Part shown: one piece after another, positions 18,048 through 27,525 of the stretch
How the letters are laid out: every line of letters begins with the position of its first letter
Numbering within the stretch: position 1 is the stretch's first letter
DNA from: Aureimonas sp. AU22
Lineage (GTDB): Bacteria > Pseudomonadota > Alphaproteobacteria > Rhizobiales > Rhizobiaceae
Reading direction: 5' to 3'
Assembly: GCF_001463745.1 (NCBI RefSeq)
Contig: NZ_BBWJ01000056.1
Coordinates: 1-64,000 of the forward strand
Length of the DNA: 64,000 nucleotides
Translations under genes and position numbers: made by a program
The notes under the pieces: model-generated
Seen by the model: the letters and a program-made list of their open reading frames with translations, nothing else
What the model was told of the DNA's origin: nothing
The model's database searches: none

Positions 18048-18260
18048 TCAGCGCGCGGCGAGCCGCACCAGGCGGCCGAGGCCGGCTTCCGGCTTGCCCA
18101 TCCGCTGACGCAGCGGCAGGGACGCGACGGCGCGCACGGGCTGCGTCGGCACGCTCCACTGGAAGGCGGGCCCCGCGGCCGATCCGAAGGCGGCGGGGTA
18201 GCCCGCACCGGGAGTCTTGCGGGCGCGCGGGTGCGGATGAATGGTGGCGGTCATGGGCAT
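18048..18260 (-). CDS. Small basic hypothetical protein
   Basis: 70 residues, rich in Arg, Pro, Ala and Gly, no recognised domain. The start codon is preceded by CAGGAGAGAGCC, a strong ribosome-binding site, which is the main support. A second ATG two codons later is equally placed. It converges with the PAS-LuxR gene, four bases apart. Function unknown. Confidence 0.5.
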   Translation of the reverse strand: MPMTATIHPHPRARKTPGAGYPAAFGSAAGPAFQWSVPTQPVRAVASLPLRQRMGKPEAGLGRLVRLAAR

Positions 18261-18436
18261 GGCTCTCTCCTGCGGATGCGTGGAGGGTTAGGCCCCGGCC
18301 GTTTCGCTGCGATGTCGCCGATGTTTCGTGCGGCGCCCGCGAAGATAAGGTTTGGCGACGGGGCGAAATCCGCTATGCCGACGCGATCCTTCGCAACAGG
18401 CCAAGCGCCCCGGTGACGGGGCCCGGAGACAGCTTC

Positions 18437-19063
18437 ATGACGATCCGCGTTCACAAGGGAGACCTTCCCGACCTCGCCCGCTACACGGGGTCGGTGGCGA
18501 TCGACACGGAGACGCTGGGCCTCGACACGCGGCGCGATCGGCTCTGCGTCGTGCAGCTCTCCTCCGGCGACGGCACCGCCGACATCGTTCAGATCGCCAA
18601 GGGTCAGCGGGAGGCGCCGAACCTGTGCGCGCTCCTCGCCGACACCACGAAGCGCAAGATCTTCCACTACGCCCGCTTCGACATCGCCGCGCTCTACCAT
18701 GCCTTCGGGGTGATGACGCAGCCCGTCTTCTGCACCAAGATCGCCTCGCGCCTGACGCGCACCTACACCGACCGGCATGGTCTGAAGGATCTGTCCAAGG
18801 AGCTCATCGGCGTCGACCTGTCGAAGCAGCAGCAGTCCTCGGACTGGGCGGCCGAGACGCTGACGCCCGCGCAGCTCGACTACGCCGCCTCCGACGTCCT
18901 CTATCTCCACGACCTGATGGGCGTGCTTCTGAAGAGGCTGGAGCGCGAGGACCGGTTGGAGCTCGCCGAGGCTGCCTTCGCCTTTCTTCCCACGCGCGCC
19001 AAGCTCGACCTTCTCGGATGGGACGAGGAGGACATCTTCTCCCACTCGGTCGCCCGCACCTGA
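18437..19063 (+). CDS. nrnC: NanoRNase NrnC (DEDDy 3'-5' exoribonuclease)
   Basis: 208 residues, RNase D-like but without the HRDC domains of full RNase D, which is the NrnC form found in alphaproteobacteria. Exo I is DTETLGLD (Asp23, Glu25), Exo II KIFHYARFD (Asp82), Exo III YAASDVLYL (Tyr149, Asp153). NrnC degrades di- to short oligonucleotides and replaces oligoribonuclease in this class. ATG 18437 (MTIRVHKGDLPDL) matches the family N-terminus; the in-frame start 24 bases earlier is not favoured. A hairpin with a T tract lies downstream. Confidence 0.92.
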   Translation: MTIRVHKGDLPDLARYTGSVAIDTETLGLDTRRDRLCVVQLSSGDGTADIVQIAKGQREAPNLCALLADTTKRKIFHYARFDIAALYHAFGVMTQPVFCTKIASRLTRTYTDRHGLKDLSKELIGVDLSKQQQSSDWAAETLTPAQLDYAASDVLYLHDLMGVLLKRLEREDRLELAEAAFAFLPTRAKLDLLGWDEEDIFSHSVART

Positions 19064-19087
19064 TCGCGGCGATGTAAACGGTCGCTC

Positions 19088-19118
19088 GCGAAATCGTAAG
19101 TTCGCAAGACGATTTCGC
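19088..19118 (+). repeat. Perfect inverted repeat downstream of nrnC
   Basis: GCGAAATCGT (19088-19097) and ACGATTTCGC (19109-19118) are perfect complements, 10 base pairs, with an 11-base loop. It sits just before a second hairpin that ends in a T tract. The sequence is clearly less GC-rich than the surrounding genes. Confidence 0.7.
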
Positions 19119-19150
19119 CTGTCGGCGTTAACGCTTCGGCAGGACTTTTT
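19118..19150 (+). terminator. Rho-independent terminator after nrnC
   Basis: CCTGTCG at 19118-19124 pairs with CGGCAGG at 19137-19143 (one G-T pair), enclosing GCG-TTAA-CGC, and is followed by ACTTTTT to 19150. It ends the nrnC transcript and separates it from the next gene, 118 bases on. Confidence 0.7.
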
Positions 19151-19268
19151 CCGAACGTTCGAATCAATTGTCGCAAATGGATTCCGGCTCCCTTGAGAGC
19201 CCCTGGCCTAAACGTTGTCCCGTCGCCCGAGGAACCGGCGGCGGGGGTCAACGAGGGGAATCGGGACC

Positions 19269-19610
19269 ATGCAGACGATCGAACTTCGCCACGAATTGTC
19301 GGAAACCCGCCACGCGCTGCAGGAGCGCCGCTCGTTCTGCGACCGGGCCCGCACCGACCGCCTGGTGGCGCTGTGGGCCGCCGGCCACCTCGGCCTCGGC
19401 GACGACAAGGCCGACGCCTATGCCGACCAGGTGGTGCGCGCGGGAGTGGCGATGCCGGGCGGACGCGGCGGTTTCGATCGCATCGCCGCCGACCTCGCGG
19501 CGACGCCGATCCACATCGAGACGATCCGCTCGCGCTACGCCATCGCCATGGCCGATCTCGACCGCCCGTTCGGCATCCAGACCGTGCACTCCATCGCGCT
19601 CGGCGCCTGA
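19269..19610 (+). CDS. DUF1476 (ATPase-inhibitor zeta-like) paralogue
   Basis: 113 residues. The core LVALWAAGHLGLGDDKADAYADQVV and following GGFDRIAADLAA and IRSRYAIAM match the DUF1476 pattern, a family that includes the alphaproteobacterial F1-ATPase inhibitor zeta. The usual N-terminal inhibitory segment (FDDREKAFE type) is not recognisable, so this is likely a divergent paralogue with another role. ATG 19269 follows ACGAGGGGAATCGGGACC. It converges with the biotin carboxylase gene. Confidence 0.7.
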   Translation: MQTIELRHELSETRHALQERRSFCDRARTDRLVALWAAGHLGLGDDKADAYADQVVRAGVAMPGGRGGFDRIAADLAATPIHIETIRSRYAIAMADLDRPFGIQTVHSIALGA

Positions 19611-19616
19611 CCGATC

Positions 19617-21350
19617 TCAGGCAGGGGCGGCGGTGATGCGGGCCAGCGCCGCTCCGGCCTCCAGGTAGGCGCCGGGTTCGGCCGTCAGCGCGATGACGCC
19701 GGCGGCGTGCGCCGTCACCTGCGTCTCCATCTTCATCGCCTCCATCACGGCGACGACGTCGCCCGCCGCAACTTCTGCGCCGTCCTCGACGCGCCAGCCC
19801 TGCAGCGTGCCGGCGACGGGCGCGGCGAGAAGACCGGTGTCCGCCGGTTCATCCGCATCCGCCGCCCTGGGCGTCCCGGCGGGGCTGCCAAGCCGCGACA
19901 GGAATGCGGCCGGCAGGCCGAGCTCGTGGCGTCGCCCGTCGATCTCGACGGGCACGCGCAGCATGGCGGGTCCCTCCACCGGCTGGGGCCGCGCGGCGGC
20001 CGCGAGGTCTCCGGCGAAATCGGTCTCGATCCAACGCGTGTGGACGCGGAACGCCTCGCCCGCGAAATCGTCCGTCTCCACCACCAGGCGGTGGAAGGGA
20101 AGGACGGTGGCGACGCCCTCCACCCTGAACTCGGCGAGCGCGCGCCGGGCTCGGCGCAGCGCGATGGCGCGCGTCGGCCCGGTGACCACGAGCTTCGCCA
20201 TCATGGAATCGAAATGGCCGGGGATCGTGGAGCCCGACACGACGCCGGCATCGACGCGCACGCCCGGCCCCGCCGGCGGCTCGAAGACGACGACCGGGCC
20301 CGGCGTCGGCAGGAAGCCGCGGCCAGGATCCTCGGCATTGATGCGGAACTCGATCGAATGGCCTCGCGGCTCGGGCGTCTCGGTGATCCGCAGCGGCTCG
20401 CCGTCGGCGATGCGCAGCTGCTCGACCACGAGATCGAGCCCCGTCGTCTCCTCGGTCACAGGGTGCTCCACCTGGAGCCGCGTGTTGACCTCCAGGAACG
20501 AGATCGAGCCGTCGGCCCCGAGCAGGAACTCCACCGTCCCCGCACCGACATAGCCGGCTTCCGCGCAGACCGCCCGCGCACCCTCGTGGATGCGGGCGCG
20601 CTGCTCGTCGGTGAGGAAGGGCGCGGGCGCCTCCTCCACCAGCTTCTGGTTGCGACGCTGGAGCGAGCAGTCGCGCGTGCCGACGACGAGGACATGGCCG
20701 TGCTTGTCTGCAAGGATCTGCGCCTCGACATGGCGGGGCCGGTCGAGGAAGCGCTCCACGAAGCACTCGCCCCGCCCGAAGGCGGCCTCCGCCTCGCGCG
20801 TCGCGGAGGCGAAGAGCTCCTCGACCTCGTCGAGCTTCCAGGCGACCTTCATGCCGCGCCCGCCGCCGCCGAACGCCGCCTTGATGGCGATCGGCAGGCC
20901 ATGCGCCTGCGCAAACGCCAGCGCTTCGGCACCGTCCTTCACCGGCCCGTCCGAGCCCGGCACGAGCGGCGCGCCGACGCGCGCGGCGATCTCGCGCGCG
21001 CGCGTCTTGTCGCCCAGCGCCTCGATCACGGCCGCGTCCGGCCCGATCCAGGCGAGGCCCGCCTCGGCGACGGCGCGCGCGAATTCGGGCCGCTCCGAGA
21101 GGAAGCCGTAGCCGGGGTGCACGGCGTCGGCGCCGGACGCCGCCGCGATGGCGAGGAGCTTGTCGATATGGAGATAGGTCTCGGCCGGCGTGTCGCCGCC
21201 AAGGCCATGGGCTTCGTCGGCAAAGCGCACATAGGGCGCGTCGGCGTCGCAATCGGCGTAGACGGCGACCGAGCGGACCCCGTGGTCGCGGCAGGCTCTG
21301 GCGATGCGCAGCGCGATCTCGCCGCGGTTGGCGATCAGGACTTTTTTCAT
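19617..21350 (-). CDS. Biotin carboxylase fused to BCCP domain
   Basis: 577 residues. The biotin carboxylase part (1-450) begins [16 protein letters not shown] and has the glycine-rich loop [12 protein letters not shown] and [18 protein letters not shown]. The C-terminal BCCP domain has [10 protein letters not shown] with biotinyl-Lys540. It is the last gene of an operon with fused PxpB-PxpC, PxpA and an NRAMP-fold transporter, overlapping the former by four bases. Together with the KipI/KipA-type domains it supplies the parts of urea carboxylase, so the substrate may be a lactam or amide rather than an acyl-CoA. That is inference; no acyl-CoA carboxyltransferase subunit is nearby. Confidence 0.88.
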   Translation of the reverse strand: MKKVLIANRGEIALRIARACRDHGVRSVAVYADCDADAPYVRFADEAHGLGGDTPAETYLHIDKLLAIAAASGADAVHPGYGFLSERPEFARAVAEAGLAWIGPDAAVIEALGDKTRAREIAARVGAPLVPGSDGPVKDGAEALAFAQAHGLPIAIKAAFGGGGRGMKVAWKLDEVEELFASATREAEAAFGRGECFVERFLDRPRHVEAQILADKHGHVLVVGTRDCSLQRRNQKLVEEAPAPFLTDEQRARIHEGARAVCAEAGYVGAGTVEFLLGADGSISFLEVNTRLQVEHPVTEETTGLDLVVEQLRIADGEPLRITETPEPRGHSIEFRINAEDPGRGFLPTPGPVVVFEPPAGPGVRVDAGVVSGSTIPGHFDSMMAKLVVTGPTRAIALRRARRALAEFRVEGVATVLPFHRLVVETDDFAGEAFRVHTRWIETDFAGDLAAAARPQPVEGPAMLRVPVEIDGRRHELGLPAAFLSRLGSPAGTPRAADADEPADTGLLAAPVAGTLQGWRVEDGAEVAAGDVVAVMEAMKMETQVTAHAAGVIALTAEPGAYLEAGAALARITAAPA

Positions 21351-22966
21351 GGGCGACCTACCGGGGACTCGGGTTCGATCTCGGCGAAGGGCCGGATCAC
21401 GTTGAAGCGGATGCGCGCGCCGACGGGGATCTGCCCGGCGAGGTCCAGGTGGTGCTCGGCGAGCGTGGCGATCACCGGATAGCCGCCGGTCAGCGGATGG
21501 TCGGCGAGGAACAGCACGGGCTGACCGTTGTGCGGCACCTGGATCGCGCCGTTGGCGGTGCCCTCGCTCGGCAGCTCGGCCTTCGGGTCGCGCCGTTCGA
21601 TCGGCATCGCGCCCTCGATGCGCAGGCCGACGCGGTTGGAGAGCGGCGTCACCGTCCAGTCCTGGCGCATCAGCGTCTCGATGCCGGCGGCCGTGAACCA
21701 TTCGGTGCGCGGGCCCATGACGACGTCCAGCACCACCGTCTCGCCGGGTGCCGGCCGGCGGTCCGGTGGCGCCTGCGCCTCGCCCACGGCGGAGCCGCCG
21801 GTGCGGGGCAGGACAGTGAGCCGGTCCCCCGCGGCGACCGGCGCGGGTCCGAGGCGGGCCAGCGAATCCGCGGAGGCCGAGCCGAGGACGGGATCGACGG
21901 CGAAGCCGCCGCGAGCGCCGAGATAGGTGCGAAGGCCGCGCGTCGGCGCCCGCAGCGTGACGCGGTCGCCCGCCTCCAGCGCGACGGCGGCATGGGCCGG
22001 CGCGACCTGCCGCCGTCCGGCTGCGTCGCGGATCTCAAGCGCGGCGTCCGTGCCGGCGATCGCGACGACGGCCGGGCCGTCCGCCTCGAAGGCGAAGCCG
22101 CCGGCGACGATCTCCAGCGCCGGCGTGCCGGGCGCGTTGCCGACGAGGCGGTTGACGGCGTGAAGGCTGGCGCGATCGAGCGCACCGGAGGCCGAGACGC
22201 CCTCGGCCGCCCGGCCCGGTCGTCCGTCGTCCTGGAAGAGCGGCGGCATCGGCGCGGCGGTGATGCGGAACGCGGTTCCCGCGTGGCATCCGATCGCGGC
22301 CGGCCCGCCGCGCGCCGCCTCCACGGCGGCGATCGCGTCGAACGCCGCGCGATCCATGAGACGCGTGAATCTCACCCGCGTGCCCGGCTGGAACAGGGTC
22401 GAGGGATCGCGCGCGAGGTCGAACATCTTGAGAGGCGTCGTGCCGATGAGCTGCCAGCCGCCCGGGCCTTCCTGCGGGTAGACGCCGGCGAATTGCCCAG
22501 CCAGCGCCACGGTGCCGGCGGGAATGCGGGTGCGCGGGCTTTGCCGCCGTGCGACGTGGAGCGCCGGATCGCCGCCGACGAGATAGCCGAAGCCCGGCGC
22601 GAAGCCGGTGAAGGCGACCGTGAATTCGGAGGCGACGTGGCGGGCGATCACCTCGTCCGGTGCGAGGCCCGTGAGCCGGGCGACGTCGTCGAGGTCCTCG
22701 CCGTCATAGAGCGTCGGGATCTCGACGAGGCGCTCCGACGGGGCGGCCTCGGCCGTGATGTCGCGGGCGCGAAGGTCCGCAGCGAAGGCTCGGAGGTCGG
22801 GCGACGTGCCCGCGCGAAAGCGCACGAGAAGCGTTCGGGCCGCCGGCACGATCTCCTCGATCGCCGCGATCGGCTCGGCTTCCAGCGAGGCGAAGAGGGC
22901 CAGCGTCTCGTCGAGGTCGGCCAGTTCGACCAGCACCGAACGCAGGCTGACGGGAAGAATGCGCAT
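21347..22966 (-). CDS. Fused PxpB-PxpC 5-oxoprolinase subunits (KipI-KipA)
   Basis: 539 residues: KipI/PxpB domain at about 1-215 ([13 protein letters not shown] signature) fused to KipA/PxpC at about 225-539 (FQDDGRPG start, [32 protein letters not shown]). PxpA, PxpB and PxpC form the ATP-dependent bacterial 5-oxoprolinase. The same pair of domains forms the carboxyltransferase part of urea carboxylase. It follows pxpA by 12 bases and overlaps the biotin carboxylase gene by four. The fusion guarantees 1:1 stoichiometry. Confidence 0.9.
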   Translation of the reverse strand: MRILPVSLRSVLVELADLDETLALFASLEAEPIAAIEEIVPAARTLLVRFRAGTSPDLRAFAADLRARDITAEAAPSERLVEIPTLYDGEDLDDVARLTGLAPDEVIARHVASEFTVAFTGFAPGFGYLVGGDPALHVARRQSPRTRIPAGTVALAGQFAGVYPQEGPGGWQLIGTTPLKMFDLARDPSTLFQPGTRVRFTRLMDRAAFDAIAAVEAARGGPAAIGCHAGTAFRITAAPMPPLFQDDGRPGRAAEGVSASGALDRASLHAVNRLVGNAPGTPALEIVAGGFAFEADGPAVVAIAGTDAALEIRDAAGRRQVAPAHAAVALEAGDRVTLRAPTRGLRTYLGARGGFAVDPVLGSASADSLARLGPAPVAAGDRLTVLPRTGGSAVGEAQAPPDRRPAPGETVVLDVVMGPRTEWFTAAGIETLMRQDWTVTPLSNRVGLRIEGAMPIERRDPKAELPSEGTANGAIQVPHNGQPVLFLADHPLTGGYPVIATLAEHHLDLAGQIPVGARIRFNVIRPFAEIEPESPVGRP

Positions 22967-22978
22967 GCGCCCTCCCCG

Positions 22979-23743
22979 TCAGGCCGCGACGAAGCTTCGA
23001 ATGGCGATGCCGTCGGCTTCCAGCCGCTCGCGCACGGCTCTTGCGATCGCCACCGCGCCGGGGCTGTCGCCGTGGACGCAGATGGAATCGGCTTGCAGGC
23101 GCACGGTGGAGCCGTCGATCGCCTCGATCTCCCCGGTGGCGGCGAGGCGCGCCATGCGGGCGGCGACGACCGTGGGATCGTGGATCACCGCCCCGGCCTC
23201 GCGGCGCGAGACCAGCGTGCCCGCCGGCGTATAGGCGCGGTCGGCGAAGGCTTCCGACACGGTCGCGAGACCCGCATCCTCGGCGAGCGCCACGAGGGGC
23301 GCGTTGGCGAGGCACATGAGGACCAGCGAGGGATCGGCCGCCAGGATCGCCTCCACCACGTCGCGGCCCTGGCGGGGATCGGCCACGATCGTGTTGTAGA
23401 GGGCGCCGTGCGGCTTGACGTAGGTGACGCGCGTGCCCGCCACCGCCGCCAGGCTCTTCAGGGCACCGATCTGGTAGATCACGTCGGCCCGAAGGTCTTC
23501 GGAGGCGACGTCCATGTTGCGCCGGCCGAAACCACCGCGGTCGGGATAGGAGACGTGGGCACCCACTGCGACGCCGCGCGCGGCCGCCGCCCTCAAGGTC
23601 CGCAGGATCCCCGCCGGATCGCCCGCGTGAAAACCGCAGGCGACGTTGGCGGAAGAGACGAGGCCGAGCATGGTCTCGTCCTCGCCCATGGTCCAGGCCC
23701 CGTAGCTTTCGCCGAGGTCGCTGTTGAGGTCGATCGAACGCAT
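22979..23743 (-). CDS. pxpA: 5-oxoprolinase subunit A (LamB/YcsF family)
   Basis: 254 residues, LamB/YcsF family. Signatures are DLNSDLGES at the N-terminus, [49 protein letters not shown] and CVHGDSP, with conserved His and Asp residues expected to bind metal and water. With PxpB/PxpC it hydrolyses 5-oxoproline to glutamate at the cost of ATP. Start ATG 23743 is preceded by GGGAGAGACCGCG. Confidence 0.92.
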   Translation of the reverse strand: MRSIDLNSDLGESYGAWTMGEDETMLGLVSSANVACGFHAGDPAGILRTLRAAAARGVAVGAHVSYPDRGGFGRRNMDVASEDLRADVIYQIGALKSLAAVAGTRVTYVKPHGALYNTIVADPRQGRDVVEAILAADPSLVLMCLANAPLVALAEDAGLATVSEAFADRAYTPAGTLVSRREAGAVIHDPTVVAARMARLAATGEIEAIDGSTVRLQADSICVHGDSPGAVAIARAVRERLEADGIAIRSFVAA

Positions 23744-23760
23744 CGCGGTCTCTCCCGAGG

Positions 23761-25026
23761 TTACATGCTGAGGAAGGCGAAGATCGGGCCGATGGACTTG
23801 TAACCCATCCACCAGGTCAGGGCGCAGGTGAGGATGCCGAGCACGCTGAGCCAGACGGGGTGGCGGTAGCCAGGCATGAGATCGGCGCGCGCCCAGGCGG
23901 CATAGAGGAAGATCGTCAGTCCGATGGGCAGGATCAGCCCGTTGAAGCCGCCGACGAAGACGAGGAGCGCGGCCGGCGCCGTGCCGATCGACAGGTAGGC
24001 GACGAGCGAGACGGCGATGAAGACCACGGTCGACCAGGCGCGGCCCCGTTCGGTCAGTCGCGGGTTGAACGTGTTGAAGAAGGTGACGGAGGTATAGGCC
24101 GCGCCGATGACGCTGGTGATGGCGGCCGCCCAGAAGATGAGGCCGAACAGACGCAGGCCGAGTTCGCCCGCGGCCGCCTGGAAGGCCTGAGCCGCCGGAT
24201 TGGCGGCCTGTCCGGACAGGTCGAGCGTGATGCCGCTCGCGACGACGCCCAGCACCGCCAGGAACAGGACGAAGCGCATGAGGCCGGTGACCGCGATGCC
24301 CGACAGGGCCGCGCGCGTCACCGGGCCGAGGTTCTCCACGCCCACCGTGCCCTTGTCGAGGAGGCGGTGCGCGCCGGCATAGGTGATGTATCCGCCCACC
24401 GTACCGCCGACGATAGTGGTGATCGTGGCGAAGTTGATCTCGTCCGGCCACACGGTCTGGCGCAGCGCCTCGCCCACCGGCGGGCTGGAGGTGAAGGCGA
24501 CGAACAGCGTCAGCGCGATCATCAGGATGCCCAGCACCACGATGATCCGGTCCACCGCGACGCCGGCGCGCTTGGACGAGAAGATCCCGATGGCGACGAG
24601 AGCGGACAAGGCACCGCCGATCTTCGGGTCGAGGCCCAGAAGCGCGTTGAGGCCGAGCCCGGACCCGGCGATGTTGCCGATGTTGAAGATCAGGCCGCCG
24701 AAGATGACGAGAACGGCCAGGAGATAGCCCGCGCCGGGAATGGCGGCATTGGCGATGTCGGAGGCTCGCATGCGCGAGACGGCCACGATACGCCAGATGT
24801 TGAGCTGTACCACGAAGTCGATCAGCACGGAGGCGAGGATGCCGAAGGCGAAGGCTGCCCCCATGGTCGCCGTGAACGTCGCGGTCTGGGTGATGAAGCC
24901 GGGTCCGATGGCCGACGTCGCCATCAGGAACACGGCGGCGACGAGGGAAGCGCGGCGGTCGGCGGCGGCGTCGCCCAGGCGGGGCGACTGCGGCGCGTCG
25001 AGCCGTGTGGAGGGGGCTGGATCCAT
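23761..25026 (-). CDS. NRAMP-fold transporter lacking the metal-site motifs
   Basis: 421 residues with about eleven membrane helices and the NRAMP fold. Where metal-transporting NRAMPs have DPGN in helix 1, this protein has [10 protein letters not shown]; where they have MPH in helix 6, it has [16 protein letters not shown]. It is therefore unlikely to be a Mn/Fe importer. It is first in the pxp operon, so uptake of 5-oxoproline or a related lactam is the most reasonable role; the Bacillus ycs/kip cluster has a similar NRAMP-like gene. ATG 25026 has GGGAG seven bases upstream; ATG 25032 would be too close. Confidence 0.82.
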   Translation of the reverse strand: MDPAPSTRLDAPQSPRLGDAAADRRASLVAAVFLMATSAIGPGFITQTATFTATMGAAFAFGILASVLIDFVVQLNIWRIVAVSRMRASDIANAAIPGAGYLLAVLVIFGGLIFNIGNIAGSGLGLNALLGLDPKIGGALSALVAIGIFSSKRAGVAVDRIIVVLGILMIALTLFVAFTSSPPVGEALRQTVWPDEINFATITTIVGGTVGGYITYAGAHRLLDKGTVGVENLGPVTRAALSGIAVTGLMRFVLFLAVLGVVASGITLDLSGQAANPAAQAFQAAAGELGLRLFGLIFWAAAITSVIGAAYTSVTFFNTFNPRLTERGRAWSTVVFIAVSLVAYLSIGTAPAALLVFVGGFNGLILPIGLTIFLYAAWARADLMPGYRHPVWLSVLGILTCALTWWMGYKSIGPIFAFLSM

Positions 25027-25366
25027 CGTCATGCTCCCATGGGGGCGCGGCGCGCCGTCAGGATTGAGGCCGAATTGCGAAGACAGCTTGTGACGATTGA
25101 ACGACCACGTCAATATTGTTGAACGATTTTGGTGTTCTTGTTCTTCAATCTGTTCACCGCAGAGGCATCATGCGCCTTTTCCGCTCGTGCTGTGCAGGCA
25201 TCCTGCACAAACCCCGGGCGCGAAGGCCAGCGCTCGACGCGCGCCGGCTTGCCGCGCGCGCCGGCTTGCCCGATGGTCGCCGCGATCGCGTACGAGGGAG
25301 GAGCACGGACATGAAGCGCCGAGGGACGAGACGGGACCGCTCCGGTCCGCCGCGCGGCGTTCCGCG
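25027..25366. promoter_or_regulatory. Divergent control region of the pxp operon and its GntR gene
   Basis: 340 bases without a gene. An A+T-richer patch at 25090-25160 holds TTGAACGA twice on the same strand (25097-25104 and 25119-25126), 22 bases apart, and the palindrome CAATATTG at 25111-25118. These are candidate sites for the divergent FCD-GntR regulator. The remainder (25160-25366) is GC-rich with no feature recognised. Confidence 0.5.
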
Positions 25367-26041
25367 TTGAGCGCCATCGCCCCTTCGCCCCCGGCGCTGA
25401 CGGCGCGCATCGCCGAAGCCCTGCGCGACCGGATCATCGCGGGCGAGCTCCTGCCCGGCCAGCGCCTCTCCGAGGGAGCGCTCGCCACCGATCTCGCCGT
25501 GTCGCGCAACACGCTGCGCGAGGCCTTCCGCCTGCTCACCAAGGACGGGCTCCTGCGGCACGAGCCGAACCGCGGCGTCTTCGTCACCGTTCCCGACCAT
25601 GCCGCCGTGATCGACATCTACCGCGTCCGTCGGCTGGTGGAGTGCCGCGCGTTGGCCGAGGCGCCGGCGGGCCACCCCGCGATCGCGCGCATGCGCGCCG
25701 CGGTGGAGGCGGCGCTCACCGGGCGCGCGGCGGGCGACTGGCGCACCGTGGGCAGCGCCAACATGGCCTTCCACGCCGCGATCGTGGATCTTGCCGACAG
25801 CGCGCGCCTTGCAGCCTTCTACGCCCAGGTCGCGGCCGAACTGCGCCTCGCCTTCGGCCGTCTCGACGCCGCGGAAGCGCTGCACGCGCCCTTCATCGAC
25901 GGCAACCGCGCGATCCTCGCGGAGCTGGAAGCCGGTCGCGCAGGGGAAGCGTCGCGCCTTCTCGCCGACTATCTCGCACAGGCCGAGCGGATCATCCTCG
26001 CCGCGCTGTCGCGGAAGGGAGCGTCCGGGGCGAACGGCTAG
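25367..26041 (+). CDS. GntR-family regulator, FCD (FadR) subfamily
   Basis: 224 residues: winged helix at about 10-75 (LSEGALATDLAVSRNTLREAFRLLTKDGLLRHEPNRGVFV) and a helical FCD ligand domain. It is divergent from the pxp operon and is its probable regulator. The start is uncertain: no ATG fits near the domain. TTG 25367 (MSAIAPSPPALTARI) is chosen; the reading frame stays open further upstream but with low-complexity sequence. Confidence 0.85.
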   Translation: MSAIAPSPPALTARIAEALRDRIIAGELLPGQRLSEGALATDLAVSRNTLREAFRLLTKDGLLRHEPNRGVFVTVPDHAAVIDIYRVRRLVECRALAEAPAGHPAIARMRAAVEAALTGRAAGDWRTVGSANMAFHAAIVDLADSARLAAFYAQVAAELRLAFGRLDAAEALHAPFIDGNRAILAELEAGRAGEASRLLADYLAQAERIILAALSRKGASGANG

Positions 26042-26234
26042 CCGCCGGAGGCGACCCCGCCGCGCCCGCTTGCGTTTCGGGCGAGGCTACGGGTTTTTTC
26101 GGGCCACCGCGACCTTCGAGCGCGGCAAGGGTTGGAACCCGGTCCCCGCCCGACCCTTCCACGATGAGTCGCGCCACGCCGCACGGCCGAAGCCGGCTCC
26201 ATGCGACACGGCGCATCAGCGGGGATCGACGACC

Positions 26235-27242
26235 ATGAACGACACACCCTTGTCCCGCCGCACGGTTCTCGGCGGCGCGGTTCTCGGCGCCGCGGCCATG
26301 GCGGCCCCGGCCGTCGCGCAGACGCAAGGCGCCCAAACCGGCTCCTCCGGGGATGGCACGCCGCGCCTCAGCGATCCGCGCAGCAAGTACACGAGCGAGC
26401 CCTTTCCCGAGCAGAAGCAGCCCTGGCCGGGCCTCCAGTCGAAGATGACGCCGGTGCCCGACTGCGGCGAGGCGAGCTACCGGGGATCGGGCCGCCTCGC
26501 CGGACGCCGCGCCCTCGTCACGGGCGGCGATTCGGGCATCGGCCGCGCCGCCGCGATCGCGTTCGCCCGCGAGGGCGCCGATGTCGCCATCAACTACCAT
26601 CCCGACGAGGAGCCGGACGCGCAGGACGTCGCCCGGCTGATCCGGGACGCCGGCCGCAAGGCCGTGCTCCTGCCGGCCGACATCCGCACGCTGGACGCCT
26701 GCGAGAGGGTGGTGTCTCAAGCGATTGCCGAGCTCGGCGGCCTTGACCTTCTCGTCAACAACGCCGCCTACCAGCAGTCCAAAGAGGACATCCTGGAGAT
26801 CTCCGACGAGCAGTTCGTGCGGACCTACGAGACCAACGTCTTTCACGTCTTCCGGTTTTCGAAAGCGGCGATCCCGAGCCTGCCGCCGGGCTCCGTGATC
26901 ATCAACACCGTGTCGGTGAACTCCTATGATCCCGGCGAGGAGCTGATCGACTACGCTTCCACCAAGGCCGCCATCCTCAACCTGACGAAGGGCATGGCGA
27001 AGCAGCTGGCCAAGAAGGGTATCCGGGTCAACGCCGTGTCGCCCGGCCCTGTCTGGACGCCGCTCCAAGTGGCGGGCGGCCAGATCGAGGGCACGATGGG
27101 CGAGTTCGGACAGGACACGCCGCTCGGCCGCGCCGGCCAGCCGGCGGAACTCGCCTCGCTCTACGTGGCGCTGGCCGAGGACGGCGCGAGCTTCTCGACC
27201 GGCACCGCGGTCGGCGCCCATGGCGGCAAGGGCAACCCCTGA
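26235..27242 (+). CDS. Short-chain dehydrogenase with Tat-type signal (YghA-like)
   Basis: 335 residues. The catalytic domain (about 88-335) is a classical SDR: TGGDSGIG cofactor loop at 96-103, NNAA at 175-178, Ser227, Tyr240 and Lys244 (YASTK). The central sequence PGLQSKMTPVPDCGE is typical of YghA-like SDRs. Unlike E. coli YghA, a 30-residue leader MNDTPLSRRTVLGG...AVAQ precedes it, a twin-arginine export signal with a cleavage site near AVAQ-TQ. The enzyme is predicted to be exported already folded with its nicotinamide cofactor. Substrate unknown. ATG 26235. Confidence 0.87.
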   Translation: MNDTPLSRRTVLGGAVLGAAAMAAPAVAQTQGAQTGSSGDGTPRLSDPRSKYTSEPFPEQKQPWPGLQSKMTPVPDCGEASYRGSGRLAGRRALVTGGDSGIGRAAAIAFAREGADVAINYHPDEEPDAQDVARLIRDAGRKAVLLPADIRTLDACERVVSQAIAELGGLDLLVNNAAYQQSKEDILEISDEQFVRTYETNVFHVFRFSKAAIPSLPPGSVIINTVSVNSYDPGEELIDYASTKAAILNLTKGMAKQLAKKGIRVNAVSPGPVWTPLQVAGGQIEGTMGEFGQDTPLGRAGQPAELASLYVALAEDGASFSTGTAVGAHGGKGNP

Positions 27243-27272
27243 CGCCCGTCGCCGGCCTCGTCAGACCAGGCG

Positions 27273-27470
27273 CTATCCGACGCCCGGCCCGGTGAGGATA
27301 TGGCGCGGAGCACCGGGGTCGAGCAACACGGCGTCCGGTGCCCCCTAGGCGGCGAGGCGCAGCGCGTGCGTGCCGTTCGCCGCCTGGAGGACGCCGTAGT
27401 TCTCGGCCTGGAGTGAAGGCTTCGGCAAGCAGTGGATCGCCGGCTCGTCGTCCACCGCGAGGATCGTCGC
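27273..27470 (-). pseudogene. Decayed KdpE-like response-regulator receiver
   Basis: Read leftward, one frame gives ATILAVDDEPAIHC, then NYGVLQAANGTHALRLAA, a TAG stop (complement at about 27345), then GAPDAVLLDPGAP and a second TAG at 27273-27275. Acidic-pocket VDDEP and the phospho-acceptor region LLDPGAP align with KdpE receivers (VVDDEPQI, EALRLAA, PDAVLLDLGLP). There is no start codon, the regulatory C-terminal domain is missing, and two stops interrupt the frame. It lies between the SDR gene and a LysR gene with no kdp genes in view, so it is a remnant. Confidence 0.7.
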
Positions 27471-27525
27471 CCAGCTCGGGCGTAGAACCTAGGGGAGCCT
27501 TGCGGGCAAGCGGTCCCCGACGCGA

